A DNA stretch of 64,000 nt from Polyodon spathula (GCF_017654505.1 NC_054536.1:92357970-92421969); one strand, 5' to 3'; counted from the first letter of the stretch, positions 41,552 to 54,674 are shown. Translations and numbers: made by a program. Notes: a model not told the origin generated them from the letters alone.

Positions 41552-41868
41552 TCAGAGGGTAAAGGAAACGGATGCCTAAACCGGCAGTGTCACTCGATTA
41601 TAGAAGATGAGGAAGATGAAGACGAGGAGGGTGAATGTACACCACTTTCTCCTGCTTCACTTGACTGCAGAGCACCCCACAAGACCAGCAGCACTTTCTC
41701 TTCAAGGAAAGTACAAGACACATATCCTGACAGGATCTGCAGTTTACATTCAGATACAGGAGCCAGACTTGAAACAGAGTCATCAAGCAATATCAGGAAC
41801 CAGGGGGAAAGCCTAAAATTACATTTATCAACTGTGAACAACATCGGTTCTCCGGATCTCAGCCCAAG
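41552..41868 (+). CDS. kcnh8: kcnh8 exon: acidic and serine-rich proximal tail
   Basis: The acceptor is TTGTTTTTAG and the donor AAG/GTTATT (weaker than consensus). It is 317 nt, starts in phase 0 and leaves two bases. It encodes SEGKGNGCLNRQ, then the acidic run SIIEDEEDEDEEGE matching the acidic stretch of mammalian KCNH8, a variable Ser/Thr-rich segment, and the conserved KLHLSTVNNIGSPDLSPR. The middle is poorly conserved, as usual for this cytoplasmic tail. Confidence 0.92.
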
Positions 41869-41939
41869 GTTATTAGCACACACACATAAAATTCTCAATT
41901 TTCATGATTTACATTTTTGTTTATTTTGTTTGACTACAG

Positions 41940-43220
41940 CAGTATATTTATTTCTTTATTGCATTTATATAGTGCTTTTTATACAAAAGTATCACAAAGC
42001 ACTGTACAGTACATAGCAGAAAAAAAGAACAAACCACAATACATGTCGCACACATAATACTATAATATACACATAATTATGCAAAAGCAGCAATTTTACA
42101 TTAAAACATTAAAACCCAGTTACATTAAAAAGTTACATTAAAACCCAGTAAGATGTTTTCAGTTTTGACTTGAAAACTGTAACGGTCCCAGCTTCTCTGA
42201 CAAACGAAGGCAGAGCATTCCATAATTTAGGAGCCCTACAAGTAAAAGCTCTCCCTTCTTCTCCCGTGTTGCTTTTGTTGACTCTAGCAATAACCAGCAG
42301 CCCTGAATCCTGTGATCTCAGAGTGCGGTTTGGAAAATATGGGGTCAGTAACTTTTGCAAATAACTAGGTGCTAATCCATTTAGAGCCTTGTTAGTTAAC
42401 AGCAAAATCTCCAAATCAGTTCTATACTGAACAGGGAGCCAGTGTAAGAGGTTTGGCTATATTTCTCAAATGGTAAAAAGATACTTTAGTATCTTCCATA
42501 ATAAGAGTCTCAAATGACAGATCAGGATCAAAGATGACCCCCAAACGTTTAATTTCTAGTTTAAGTTTTGATGAGAGAGTGCAAGGGTTGTGCACAGAGA
42601 GTGCACATTTCCTTTTAGTTGGTTCTGTGATCCCAATAGCATAACCTCTGTTTTGTCTGAATTCAACATTAGAAAATTCTGTGACATCCAGTGCTTGATG
42701 TCTGTAAGGCGAGTAGCTAATAACACCCAGGCAGAGGAAAATCCTGGCTTTAGGGACAAATATAGCTGAGTATCATCAGAATAGCAATGGAAGTTCACTC
42801 TGTGTCTGCGGATAATGTCACCTAACGGTAGCATATATAATGAAAACAGCAAGGGATCTAGAATGGAGCCCTGTGGAACACCACAGACAACTTCTGATAA
42901 TGCCAATGCTACCTCCCCAATCTCAAATATACCATTTAGAGTTTGTAATTGAATTGCAATTGAATTCTCTCTAGAACCTTATCTAAGAATGGTAGGTTGG
43001 AGATTGGCCTTTAGTTATTGAGGACTTTAGGGTCCAAGTTGTATTTCTTAATCATAAACTTTACCACAGCGACCTTAAGAGCTGAGGGAACTATACCAGA
43101 GGAAAGTGAACTGTTTATAATTTGTAAAATGTGGGTATTAATAACACCAGGAACATCTTTTAATAGTTTTGTAGGAGTAGGATCAAGAGAGCATGTAGCA
43201 ACTCTCATATATCAAATTAG
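41940..43220 (-). mobile_element. L2-clade LINE fragment, internally deleted
   Basis: Minus-strand pieces in order are DPTPTKLLKDVPGVINTHIL and NLDPKVLNN near 43011-43208, then [20 protein letters not shown] and [13 protein letters not shown] (reverse transcriptase, 42556-42906), then KALNGLAPSYLQKLLTPY and GRAFTCRAPKLWNALPSF (42133-42414). These are L2/CR1-like blocks. The central RT part between the first and second pieces is absent. The catalytic box is YSDD rather than YADD. The 3' tail near 41940-42010 resembles 33570 and 63938. It begins about 70 bp after the preceding exon. Confidence 0.85.
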
Positions 43221-43484
43221 CTCTGGCAGTTACTGTAATTAAAGAAAAGGCCCCCATAGTAGCCTTAATAGGTGTAGTTGGTAAAATTGTGCTTAATAGA
43301 AGGGGTCTGTAGAATATCATTTTGGACGTGTAGTATTTATAGCAGTATATCCTTGGTTCACCTAAAAAAAAAGAAGTTATTTTTGTCTTACTGACAAGCA
43401 TGAGCAAGCAGAAAATTGTCATATAATGGACTTCCACTCTAAAAACAACAGAGTGGGCGTTGTAGTGACTTTGTTATTTATTAT

Positions 43485-43819
43485 TGTAGCAGGATAGCTT
43501 CATGAATGAAAGAAAGAGACAAGAAACTGTAGTTAAAGCACTGCCGCACACCGCACACCGCACACCGCACACCGCACACCGCACACCGCACACCGCACAC
43601 CGCACACCGCACACCGCACACCGCACACCTACTCCTCCACCAAAGGAAGGCTTTCCCCTTCCTTATATACATGTGGCCACTCCCCAGTTAGCACTAAATT
43701 ACCTAATTGGGGAATGGCCACACCTGTGATTGTTGGCAGGGACAGATTCAACCCTATCCCTACCAACCTTACATTCCCACACACACTATTTACTGCAGCA
43801 GGGCTTGTGCCCTGCCACA
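43485..43819 (-). mobile_element. Solo LTR, 335 bp, containing a 7-bp tandem array
   Basis: On the minus strand it begins TGTGGCAGGGCAC and ends CTATCCTGCTACA; the termini are inverted (TGTRGCAGG). The flanks ATTAT (43480-43484) and ATTGT (43820-43824) fit a 5-bp target duplication with one difference. TATATAAGG (minus strand, 43661-43669) is TATA-like. The LTR at 25453-25878 is a relative. A (GCACACC)n array of about 12 copies sits at 43544-43629 inside it. Confidence 0.8.
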
Positions 43820-44000
43820 ATTGTAATGAATCAGACAATTCTACTTTGATAAATTATTCAAATTACACGGTTTATTGATTAACAAAAGATTATTCTTAAC
43901 AAATAATTATATCCATTATAGTAATTGGTTACTCAAGATAAAGAAACATCAAAATTATTGCAACACAATTTTCTAGGCGAGAAATGGTAGTCACCTATCT

Positions 44001-44289
44001 CAGGGTTTCCCAATCCTGATCCTGGGGGACCCCTGTGTCTGCTGGTTTTCATTCCAACTGAGATCTCAGTTATTTAATTGAACCCTTAATTGAACTATTC
44101 ATTAGCTTAATTATACCTTTTTAACTTGGAATTGGCAACTTTTTAGGAGCTGAGAATAATTAAAAAGGTATAATTAAGCACATTATTAGTTTAATTAATG
44201 GTTTCATTAAATAGTTGAGATCTCAGTTGGAATGAAAACCAGCAGACACATGGGGTCCCCCAGGACCAGGATTGGGAAACAGTGCCCTA
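44001..44289. mobile_element. Palindromic (foldback) MITE
   Basis: Nearly the whole 289 bp is an inverted repeat. The left arm TTTCCCAATCCTGATCCTGG, GTCTGCTGGTTTTCATTCCA and GAGATCTCAG is mirrored by CTGAGATCTCAACT..., TGGAATGAAAACCAGCAGAC and CCAGGATTGGGAAA on the right. The centre also pairs (ATTATACCTTTTTAA with TTAAAAAGGTATAAT). There is no coding capacity. Similar palindromic families are common in fish genomes. Confidence 0.85.
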
Positions 44290-44936
44290 GCTTACAGTGA
44301 AAAGAGTAATTAGCCATATTACCTTTCTAACTGGGAATGCTCTCTCTGGCAGGTTATGGAGATGTCAAGACCCAATTAACTAATTTGGTTGTTTTCTCAG
44401 TTACCCTTATATAGTATCCCAAAACCTCAATCCCTGCAGATTGTATAGTCTAAACATCTATATACAGATTCTATATTCTAAACATCTGTTTGACATCTGT
44501 CTCAAATTATGCTGAAACAGCACTTTCACATATAGAATGGACTTTTACAATATGTATTCCCTTTCTCCACTCAACAGTGGACCACTGTTAGACCCTTGAG
44601 TCTTTACAATTCCATTCCTTTACACACAGAGACAATATCAAATGTTCATTTTAATGCTACAGTGTAACCAAACAGAGGTTGCTTTGGCCTTGGTGATGTT
44701 CTGGATATCTTTACGTGTGCTAATTACTGCTTGCTTGATATCATCAGTAAGTTCAAAGTACCAAATTATATTTAAAAAAAAAAAAAAGACTCAAGCAGAT
44801 CACACAGCTTATTTCTTATCCTTTACACGTGTTCACACAGAAAATAGACAGAAAACATGTGTAAAGGATAAGAAGTAAGTCAATAACTTGGTTTAAAACA
44901 AAATGCTTTTTTTTTTTTTTTACAATCTTTAAACAG

Positions 44937-45040
44937 GTTTGTTGATGGCACTGAAGATGGTGATGGCACAGAAGGTAATCAAACCTTTGAGTTCTGCCCA
45001 AGACAAATGCAAGATTCAAACGGTGGGAATTCAGTAAGAG
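44937..45040 (+). CDS. kcnh8: kcnh8 exon: variable tail segment
   Basis: The acceptor is TTTAAACAG and the donor GTATTT. It is 104 nt; the first base completes an AGG codon (SPR-F) and one base is left over. It encodes FVDGTEDGDGTEGNQTFEF and CPRQMQDSNGGNSVR. Mammalian KCNH8 has a comparable VDGIEDG...QTFDF segment here, so the assignment rests on that and on exact phase matching to both neighbours. Confidence 0.88.
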
Positions 45041-45278
45041 GTATTTCAAACCTCCCTTAATAGCTCCAATAGTGTATAATCACATTTCCTTTTAAAGGTC
45101 TACAGTGGTTTCATTGAACACTTTACTACAATATCACTCAAAAATGGTTACCATAAGTAATAGTGTCTTGATTTACAGTTGTTGTTTTTTGGGTTTTTTT
45201 GCAGAAGAGCCCCACATTCCCCAAGCTTTTTTTTTAGTACGGCTTTAAGTACGTTCTAATAAATCTACCTTTTTTCAG

Positions 45279-45358
45279 ATTCAAATCAAATCTGTGCAAC
45301 AGTGCTTTCTGCTAAGACAGAAGAAACAAAACAGCACATCAGCCGACTACACCAGGAG
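45279..45358 (+). CDS. kcnh8: kcnh8 exon: tail coiled-coil start
   Basis: The acceptor is CTTTTTTCAG and the donor GTGAGA. It is 80 nt, completing a GAT codon and ending on a whole GAG. It encodes SNQICATVLSAKTEETKQHI and SRLHQE, the start of a predicted helix that continues with VRTLSQEVAQLSKDM in the last exon, a short coiled-coil-like heptad region conserved in KCNH8. Confidence 0.9.
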
Positions 45359-45841
45359 GTGAGAAAACATTCATACTTTGAAAGAAAGTCTCGTATTATT
45401 TTGTCTGTATTAATCACTTAAAATTAGGTGTCGCAGCAATTGTATCAGCTATATAAAATTGTGTGTTCTAGTCGCCGGAAATCAAGCCCCCCAGTAATAG
45501 GATAATACGTTAAAAGAGTAAGACATATGAGCAGTACTCCAGAGCAAAAAATATGAATTATGTATGATAGTTGAATGCGTAAAGAATAGGCAGAGCAATT
45601 TTGTTTGAGTTTGCATGTTACCAAGCTTCTTGTACCTACCTCGTTCCCAGCGTCTCAATGGTCAATTGTGAACATACTGCATGCGGCAGATACAGAATGG
45701 ATCATAGAAATGCTGAGACAGCTAATTGTAGACTGCCAGGGAATTGACAGAAACACACAACCAAGTCTGGGTTTGCAACAGGGCTTTTGTCCGAAACATC
45801 TTCAGTGCAGTTATACCTATACCTATATATACCTTCATATT

Positions 45842-45851
<10 letters not shown>

Positions 45852-45886
<35 letters not shown>
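45852..45886. repeat. (GT)n microsatellite
   Basis: About 17 GT units flanked by short TA runs. Confidence 0.9.
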
Positions 45887-45894
<8 letters not shown>

Positions 45895-46145
45895 ATGTAT
45901 ATTATAGCGGTGGGTGCAGATGGGACGGCTTTGTCTGTCACTGTATTGCTCCGCAACTGTTAACTTGTGGTACTTGATTGCTTTCACCATGTGGCAGGGT
46001 GCTCAGATTCAGAACAGTGCTCTGTTGTCAAGACGGCCTTGTTTTTCCGATAGCAATTTCATCCAGTGCTTCAATATATACATGTTTGAGTTACCAAATG
46101 TACGTGTCTGAGTTACCATGTTTCATTGCTGTATTCATTATACTA

Positions 46146-46297
<152 letters not shown>

Positions 46298-47480
46298 TTG
46301 GATTATGCATCAAACTTATTATACTGCTATTTGCAATTCAGTTACTTTGGTGCAATATACTGCTAAAGACTACAGCTTACTACTAGTAGTGTACTATTAT
46401 GTTACTATTACGCATGTAGTGTATGGAAAAAGGCAAAGGATGTGTACTTTTAGATGCTTTTAAATGTGTCTACCTTTAATTTTAGTCTCTAAATATATAT
46501 TTCAAAATTACACAAGTCGTCTGAGGTTAGATATAGCGTATATTTCAACACATATATCAATGAAAAGTAAGTCATTCCCCCAACACCCATCCCCGGCAAG
46601 TATGACCAGATGGGCCGTGGCTAGGATTACGTTTGTTTTGGGCTTTATTTGAAGAATGAGGTCACTATTTTTTCTGTCAGAAATCAAGCAACCCTCCTAC
46701 TGAGCTATAATCAACAATGGAGGATATCGAAGCGCTTCCAATTCTCTGACTGCAGCATAAGAGCGAAGGGATGAGGAAAAAACGACCTTACCAAAACCCA
46801 GAATAGTTTGTCCCTGTCAGACATTCATAGATCTAACTCCAATACAAGTTAAACGTAGATGCAGACTGGTTATAGGCACTATAAGAGAGCTGTGTGATCT
46901 GCTTGAGTCTGATTTAGAATCACAAACAGCCCTCAGTCACGTTATACCTGTACCTGTAAAGGCTACAGCAACCCTTCATTTTCACGCAACGGGTGCCACA
47001 CAGACAGCAGCTGGGGACAGATCAGACATCTGCCAGTCTTCTATGTCAAAGATACTGACTGATGTCACAGTATATAATATTTCCAATTGGGGATGTGGAA
47101 CATTTTGCAATATCCCCAGATTCAAGGAATGAAATTTCTGTCCAAAACAGAAAACATCATCATTCATCAACTGTGCAAGTTTAATGTGATGCTCAATGTA
47201 TAATCACTGATGTAGTTGCCAAGTACCCTGGCTTTTGCTCATGCCAAGACTCATTTATCATGGAGAACAGTGCCTTGTTCAGAAAATTAGAATATATTAA
47301 ATACATAATTAACATATGATCATTCTAAAACATGTAACAAATGCATATTAATGTTTAACATTTGTATTATGATTTTTCACAAACGTACAGTAACATTCAG
47401 ATATTGCATATAAAGAATATGAATATGAATATTGTTATATTAAAATAAATGACGGATTTTTTTTTTTTCTATAGGCATGC

Positions 47481-47529
<49 letters not shown>

Positions 47530-47580
47530 TAGTCATTTAGAAGACGTTTTTATCCAAAACGACTTACAGAGACTAAGGGG
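47481..47580 (+). repeat. (ATT)n plus SINE/LINE tail
   Basis: ATT units (47481-47530) are followed by TTAGAAGACGTTTTTATCCA and AAACGACTTACAGAGAC, the same tail motif as 18224. Confidence 0.75.
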
Positions 47581-50500
47581 TGAACTATGCATCACAACTG
47601 TTGTTCTGCGTTTTGAGTCCCAGAATCTTTTCTGGGTTTCTTTATTTGACCTTTTTATGGAAGAGGTTGCATTTATTTTTTCGGTTATACCCTTCTGTAT
47701 TTAAAATTTAGCAGTGGCTCCGGAGCTTTTGCTGAAAAGAACATTTTGATGTACTAAAATCTGATCAAGTAAAAGCTCAACTTGGGGGGTTAAGAATGAT
47801 TTTTTTTTCCCATTGTTGCAATGACATGTGCGCTTCCTCATTGTTTTCCAGTTAAAAGGAAGTCCAGACTATTGAAACGTGACTAATTGGCTTGTTCAGG
47901 AACCTGAAAATCAATTGCCGTTTCAATTGGATCAGTCATAAGCAGAAGTCGCCAGAAGGCTTTGCGAGCAGGAGAACTGAACCTGCCCCTGTTGAAAATA
48001 AAGATGTATAATTAGGTTGCAAAAAAACCTACAGTGCAAATGCATTGCAACCTCTATTTTCTCTCTAAAAATGCGTCTTCTGAAAATCAGCCCATAGTGT
48101 CTACATTTGCAGATACATTACTCAGTGACCTAAAACCTGATCTGGAGCACTGCATTCAGAAATACGTTATTAAGAATAAAGTAATATTCTAAGGAGGCTC
48201 ATGGATATATATGAAAAGAACACCTTATCCTTGAGAAATGTTCCATGACGCAGGCCAGGGGACCGTGGCAGATGTGCTGCAGCTGAACTTCATTGGCTAG
48301 AAAAGCTGCTTCTCAGCAGGTTGTCATGACTGCATCAGTGAACATACAGAACCCAGCTAGCGTGTCAGAAGACAAGCTTGCAGGAGATTCCAAAATGCAA
48401 AATGAAAGACACTTCTGCAGGGGTGTTTATTAAATAGTCACAAAGTGCAGAAACAACATGTGTACACTTACAGTGAGACTTGAAGTATAGCAAGTGTTAC
48501 CTGTAGCTGTCTAATACATGTACAAGTCTAGTACATGTGTCTTACCAAAAAGAAAAAAGAAAGAAAAAACTAAATTGTGTGGCAGAGCCTAACTAGATAG
48601 CACTGGAGAGAAATTCATAGTTAAAACCAATATTGATGTTCTAGTTTAAGCAAAAGCTGAGCTGCTAGGGTTACTCAAAATTGAGGGGGACGAGTAAAAA
48701 AGTACCAAACTTTCTGTTAACACACAAAAGTACCCCAACCATCAATTATCGTCGTCATAGCTGTTTTTGTTTTGTCATTTGGCACTTTTAGAGCTGCTTA
48801 AGGGTGACCAGTCACCATTTAGATCAATTGAAAACTGTTGTTTGAGAGTTAGATTCATATTTTAAGTATTTTATTTTGTGAAAAACATGCATTTTAACCC
48901 ATTGTACTCTGTAGCCATGTAAATATTAATTCATTAGGGTTACTGTACTCATTTTCAGAAATGGTTTGAGCACAGTTAGTTACTATTAGCCTTCGGCAAA
49001 ATACCTTGGTAAATGTATTTCATTACAAAATACTGAGAAAAAATGTATCTAAATGTATCTACATTGGATCTGCTTTATTTTCAATACAAAATACAATTAT
49101 ATTTGTACAAATACAATTTCAAATTACAAAATACCTTTTAATAAAACAAACCAAGATTTGTATTAAGCAAACATAGTGGGTCCTTGTTTCCACCAGGGGA
49201 CCCAATATCTAATAGACTGTAAGTCTACCTTTGGCAACACATTTTGATAGATATCTGGTGGAATATCACGCAAGGGCTGGTAGTCTGATCATTCTGGCCC
49301 TAAGATGAGATTCAAAACAATACACCTGAGTGGACTCAACATCCTGCCAAATAAAGACTGTGCTGTCAGATCAGAGGTTTCCCCTCCAGATTTTTACGTT
49401 TCTTCTCAGGGCAATCTGGAGACAAAAAATGGGCAGATGTTTTTTAATTTTAGAGGATTTTCTAGAGGTGTTTTTTTTATTCATAATGTGCAAGTCCTTC
49501 CTTTAGTAAGATAGCAGATGCGCTGTAACGTCATGTCTGTTAGCTGCTGCAACATTGATTTCTATAGCATTTCTCCTGGCTGCTGTAACGTTGATTTCTA
49601 TAGCATTTCTTCTGGCTGCAGTGGCCACTGATTTCTATAGCATTTCTCCAGACTGAGTCTGACTGCGACAACATTATAAGATCACTTCATGTGCAGCAGG
49701 TATTAGGGCCCCTAGACCCACGTGGAGTCTATGCTGTGTAGAATTTCAGGGAGGTGCTCAGGTGGCAGTGTTTAAGTGTTGCATCAGTCAGTGAATATTA
49801 TTTTGGAAAAATAACTAAAAAAAAAAAAAAAAAAAAACATTTACAGAAAAAAACATTTACAATTTGAAAGATTTTGCAGATGACAGGTAACTTGCCAATA
49901 TTGTTTGTTTAGTTTTCTTTGCCAATAATTTTACAATTTAACCATGATGTGCCAATATAATTTCAGGTTAATTCAGAGGTTTGATAACCAAACAAGTACA
50001 GTGTATTTCGATTAATTGCATACAAGAAAAGTGAACATACTGCTGCATTTACTCCACTAAGGCCCACATTTATAATACAAACAGTCTTGAGTTTAACTAC
50101 TTTATCTTTTAACTAGTTTATCGTCTTAAATTCTTATGCAGTTACAACTCTCCTATTTCTTGTATGTCTGTATTTCTGATTATATGTATGATTTTAAAGC
50201 ATATCTGTATGGTTTACAATATAGCTGCACTATTCAGATGTGCCTACAACCAGCTGTATTGTACTTGCTCTAGCTACAAACTAACTGTGTCATCTGTCCC
50301 TTTTTTCACCATTTTCTTTCCAACTTGAATTTAACAATGCTGCCTGAACCAGTACTGTTAAATACCAGAATGCCATATTACAAAAAATACATTCTGTAGA
50401 CATTACTAAAATAACGGTGGAGGATGAGCCTCATTGTATCATGAGAGACTTTTTCTTTCGTGTGCCTCGGAATATCTTTCCATCTTTTCTTAATCTCCTG

Positions 50501-51690
50501 CACTGTTCTTTTAATAATGCCTACACTCTAAGAAGTAAAGGCTCTTGTTAGAAACTTCATTTGCCACTGTGGGGAGACCTTTTTAGGTGCTTCTAAGAAC
50601 CCTTTTTTTAACATCGATTCTATATTCTCTATTTGCAGACTTTCTTTTTGTCATGTAAGCTATGAAACATAGCAAAACAATACAGTATTATTAAATGTTT
50701 CTTTGTCCTTGAAAACGATGTCTCCTCCTTGCTGCAGACAAGTCTCCCACGTCACCTTGCCTTGTATATAGCTACTGTCTGACTGCAGCAAATTAACACC
50801 TGCTTTTCAGAGTTCTTAAAATAATCACGCAAATACGAGGCCCGCAATTACCGGCAGCTTTAGTAAATTAGACAGAATATTTAATAGACCTCATTTGCAA
50901 AATCCCCTCCCAGTTTTAGTGGTTTCATTCAGAATTACATATGCATCAAGGGCTAAAGCGCATAGAAACATTGCCCCCGCAAATCACATATTAATTGCAT
51001 GTTCATACCAATCCATGTGTTTTATAAATCCCATCCAAGAATTCAGAACCCTCAGCACATGTTTTACAGTCCTAAAACATGAGCTATCCTTTTACATATC
51101 TGGGCCTTAATCTGTAATGCATACGACTCTCTGACTCTATCAGACGTTGTTACAGATTTCCATTCCAGTTTCCCAATAACCATTTAGGAGCAGTCCATAG
51201 TGGCCACGCACATTTTATTGACATTGTTATTGCACTGTTCATTCCCTGTATGCCCCTGTCCCTGGATTTGATACATCTTTCTTGTTATCTTACCAGGTAT
51301 CTATAGAAACACAGTGAGACTGACTACAAAGACACAGTGTAATTCAAAAGAAAGGGCATCATATTAGAAGGCTTTTTAGAATAGAGGTTGAGGGACAAGT
51401 GCTATAGTCTAAGCAAAAATAACCACCAAATAGAAAGGTAATATTTGCAACTTCACTGTGATTTGAGGTATTTGTGCATTATGAAAAAAAAACCTTGAGA
51501 ATCAAAAGCAATAAGTGTTGAGTTTTTCTTTCAAAGTATCTGTACAGAACAGTGTGCATTGTGGGAGTACAACGTCTTAGGATAAATCATAGTTTTAGAT
51601 TAACTAGGTCAAAAGAGTGGTTTTAATACCTGGGTTAATATTATGAAGGCTGAGACTATATATACATATATATGTGTGTGTTATGTTAAA
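47581..51690 (+). other. kcnh8 intron segment, little recognisable
   Basis: About 4.1 kb of AT-rich intron. It holds poly-A tracts near 49817-49837 and a threefold echo of GATTTCTATAGCATTTCTYC at 49555-49650. The 50830-51110 stretch, ending TATCTGGGCCTTA, looks like an old DNA-transposon end but has no partner I can see. Confidence 0.5.
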
Positions 51691-51699
51691 TAGTTTTTT

Positions 51700-52028
51700 T
51701 CATCACCTAGAATTTTAGGATTGAGACATAATTTCTCAAAAAAAAAAAAAAAAAAAACTATGAACATAATTTAAATCTTTTATTTAACATCTGTTATCAA
51801 ATAAACTACAAAATGATATTGCAAACGTGTACCAGAAGCCAAGTATTTCATGTTCGATTTCGAAATGTCAGTCTTCATTTTTTGTCAGTTGTTTGTTAAG
51901 TATATGGAAAACTACACAGTGGTGTGTAATTCAATATGTTAACATGATATTATTCAGCAGTTCATTCGATTTTATGAAGCAAAATAAGTTAATTGTGTAG
52001 GGTAATGGTAAACTTTTGGCCATAGCTG
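51700..52028. mobile_element. Tc1/mariner end fragment
   Basis: The segment ends AAACTTTTGGCCATAGCTG followed by TA. Its complement, CAGCTATGGCCAAAAGTTT, has the form of a Tc1 terminal tip. No transposase or opposite end is found, so this is a solo end of a further family. Confidence 0.45.
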
Positions 52029-53498
52029 TAGTTAGAAGATGTTTTTTACTCTTATAAATACCCTGTCAGGCTCTCCCCTATAGTCCTCTTAAGTATGCCA
52101 GATGAAGCAGGTTACACCAGCCTTTGGAAAGCACAATCAGGCAGAGTAACACATTGCTGATCTGATTGTTGTCATCCATCTTCCCTGTTTATAAAGAACT
52201 GACTGCTACAAGCAGGCCACTGCAGAGCACTGCATCTGGCAGGTTCTCAAAAATGGCCTTGGCATGAGAGCCATGGACATCATGTTAGGCAGACTCTTCA
52301 TGGTTAGCCTGATGAGCCAATGGTTTGTATGGTTGCAATGAGTACAGAGTATTCCAACAAAGGCAGACATTTTCATTGCACAATGCAGATTCAGACAGTT
52401 TACTCTCAGCTCCTCCTTACCTGTACGAACACAGGATTTGTGTCACGGTCCCGCTCTATTATTTTCTTGCAAACCAAAAAGAAAATGGTTAATATTGTAA
52501 TATTAATTGTTTTGCTTAGTTGCTTGTATGTAGTAAATCGGGCAGTTGCTGTAATGCCCGGGCAGTTGGCGAAGTGCCCAACTGCAGCGAGCAGATGCCG
52601 AATTAGCTTTGAATTTGATGTCATTTAGGCATCTGTCCTCTGAAATACAATATAAATTTGTGAGCAGAGTTGCATTGTTTGAATGAGAGACTAATAATCA
52701 AGTTTAAATGTGTAAAAGCTACCCAGTTAAATATAGTTGCCTGAAACTCAGGAAGAACGCAGTGCCAAAACTAATTTATCACAGCAATATCAATTAATCA
52801 ACAGCATAAACTTTGCATTTTTCTTATTTAGAAATATGAACGACAGTTTGACTCAGAAGACATTTTCTTATAAAATGTTTAGTTTTTGTTATATAGAAAA
52901 TATTTTTTACACATTCAAACAATATTATTTTATTTATAACATTAGTTGACATCAGATCTCTGACATTTAGACATTTGTTTCAGCATTTCATTAAAATAAA
53001 TAAATAGAAATAAATATAAGCGATTCAGTCGGTCTAGTGATTAAATAATTATTCGACTGACAAACTATTACTGAGAACAACAGTAGATACCCAGTGGATG
53101 AACACTGCTGTGTTACTTTCCATTAGCCTTTCATTTGTTACAACAGAGCGCACTAAAGTCTTTCTCACCATCAGCCCAGGTGGCGATGGGCAGTTGACGA
53201 ACTTACATAAAATTAGGTGCACACTGATATAAATTACCCGTATCATAGAACCAAACAAAATCGTATCAAATTCTGTTTAAATTCTCCTTTTAGTACTTAC
53301 TAGTATACTTACTGCATACTTCCTGTTATTACGCACATAGCGCGATGGCACGCAGTGGTCTGTGCTGCGCTAAATGATCGTCAATTTCACTTAAGGACAA
53401 ATTATACAATTGGAGAAATCTTAAAGGGACGAAAGTAGGCAGAATTATGTTGTCAAAGACCTCAAGTTTAAAATGCAGCAGTCGCTGAGGCAGTCATC
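52029..53498 (+). other. kcnh8 intron segment, no element identified
   Basis: AT-rich with a small CpG-containing patch near 52540-52600 (GCCCGGGCAGTTGGCGAAGT). A similar GGGCAGTTGACGAA occurs near 53187, suggesting a short shared repeat. No coding region is recognised. Confidence 0.45.
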
Positions 53499-54107
53499 TA
53501 AGGCCCTGCCCACATTAGAGCAAAGAAATCGACAATCAAGTTCAAAACCGATTTTCCTGAACCCTAGCCAAAGTGTTAGAGCATCCAGATTGCCGTAATG
53601 AAACCGAGTTAATTAACCTAGCTGTTGTTGGAAAAAACACTTCGCTGGATGACTGTATCCCAGAAACCACTGTAATATATATGTTCTTTCTTTTTTTCCC
53701 CCTCGTAAATGTTGTTGTTTATCTTCATTGAACACGGGAGCAGAATGGAGGAGCTCGGAGAAAGTGTCTAAGTAATCAAAAGGGGAACAATTCGTACGAG
53801 GGAAAAAATGCCCACGCCATAGTAAATAGATAAAAGGGAACATCTGGGGCAGATAAGACATTCTTTAATTTAATTAAAAGTAAAAATAAAGACCCGAACA
53901 CGGTTCACGTCCAGATTACAGTTAAACCAGTTTATCTAACCCAGTTATGCCGACGACTGAGTTCGAGAAACCTCAGTAGGTTTCAAACTCGGTTGTTGAA
54001 CTCAGTTATGAACCTTGTTTAGTGTGGATACCAATAGATTTAGAAACTTTTAAACAGGTTTTGAACCCTTAACTCAGTTCTAAAACGCTAATGTGGCCAG
54101 GGCCTAA
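53499..54107. mobile_element. MITE with ~20-bp terminal inverted repeats
   Basis: The left end TAAGGCCCTGCCCACATTAG and the right end CTAATGTGGCCAGGGCCTAA are reverse complements apart from one position. The 609-bp body has several GAGTT/AACTC and GGTTTGAAC-type motifs but no transposase. The superfamily is uncertain. Confidence 0.75.
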
Positions 54108-54192
54108 AAGACTTCTTAAAATAGCTTACAGGCAATGATTACTGTACTGTACCTGAACTGACAGTTTGTATGGTAATGTTTATTGACTTGTA

Positions 54193-54237
<45 letters not shown>

Positions 54238-54400
54238 CAGTTATCTATTATTTCTACAATGTGTTATTACTGTACTGTATTTTTTCATTAATTAGTTTAT
54301 TTTACTAATTACAGTACAGTGTTATTCAGTACATTAGTTACTTGTTTTTTGTTATTTTTTATAATTCATTTAGCTGACCATCTTTATCCAAGGCAACATA
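54193..54400 (+). repeat. (ATT)n and TTATCC-type tail
   Basis: ATT units occupy 54193-54237. About 110 bp later, TTTAGCTGACCATCTTTATC and CAAGGCAACATATG give a decayed copy of the fish SINE/LINE tail. Confidence 0.6.
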
Positions 54401-54674
54401 TGATTATTGTATTAAACAATTAAAATACAGAATATTACATATTGTATAGTAATGTACAGTACTGGTTACATGTTGCATTGTTTTATATTGTTTCTTCTGT
54501 AATAAATCTATATACTACATACATTGTAGATGTACATTAATTAATTAGTACTGTACTAGGTTTTGACTTTTCTGCTGATTTAGTGGGTATATGCATGTAC
54601 CTGGTTATTACGTACCTCGGTTATAACGTACTGTTTTTACAGTCTCAAGGCAGTACATTGTATCAGAGTTTCAT

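Noticed and set aside
43502..43729. Pro/His/Thr-repeat protein
   Set aside because: The frame is the heptamer array inside an LTR.
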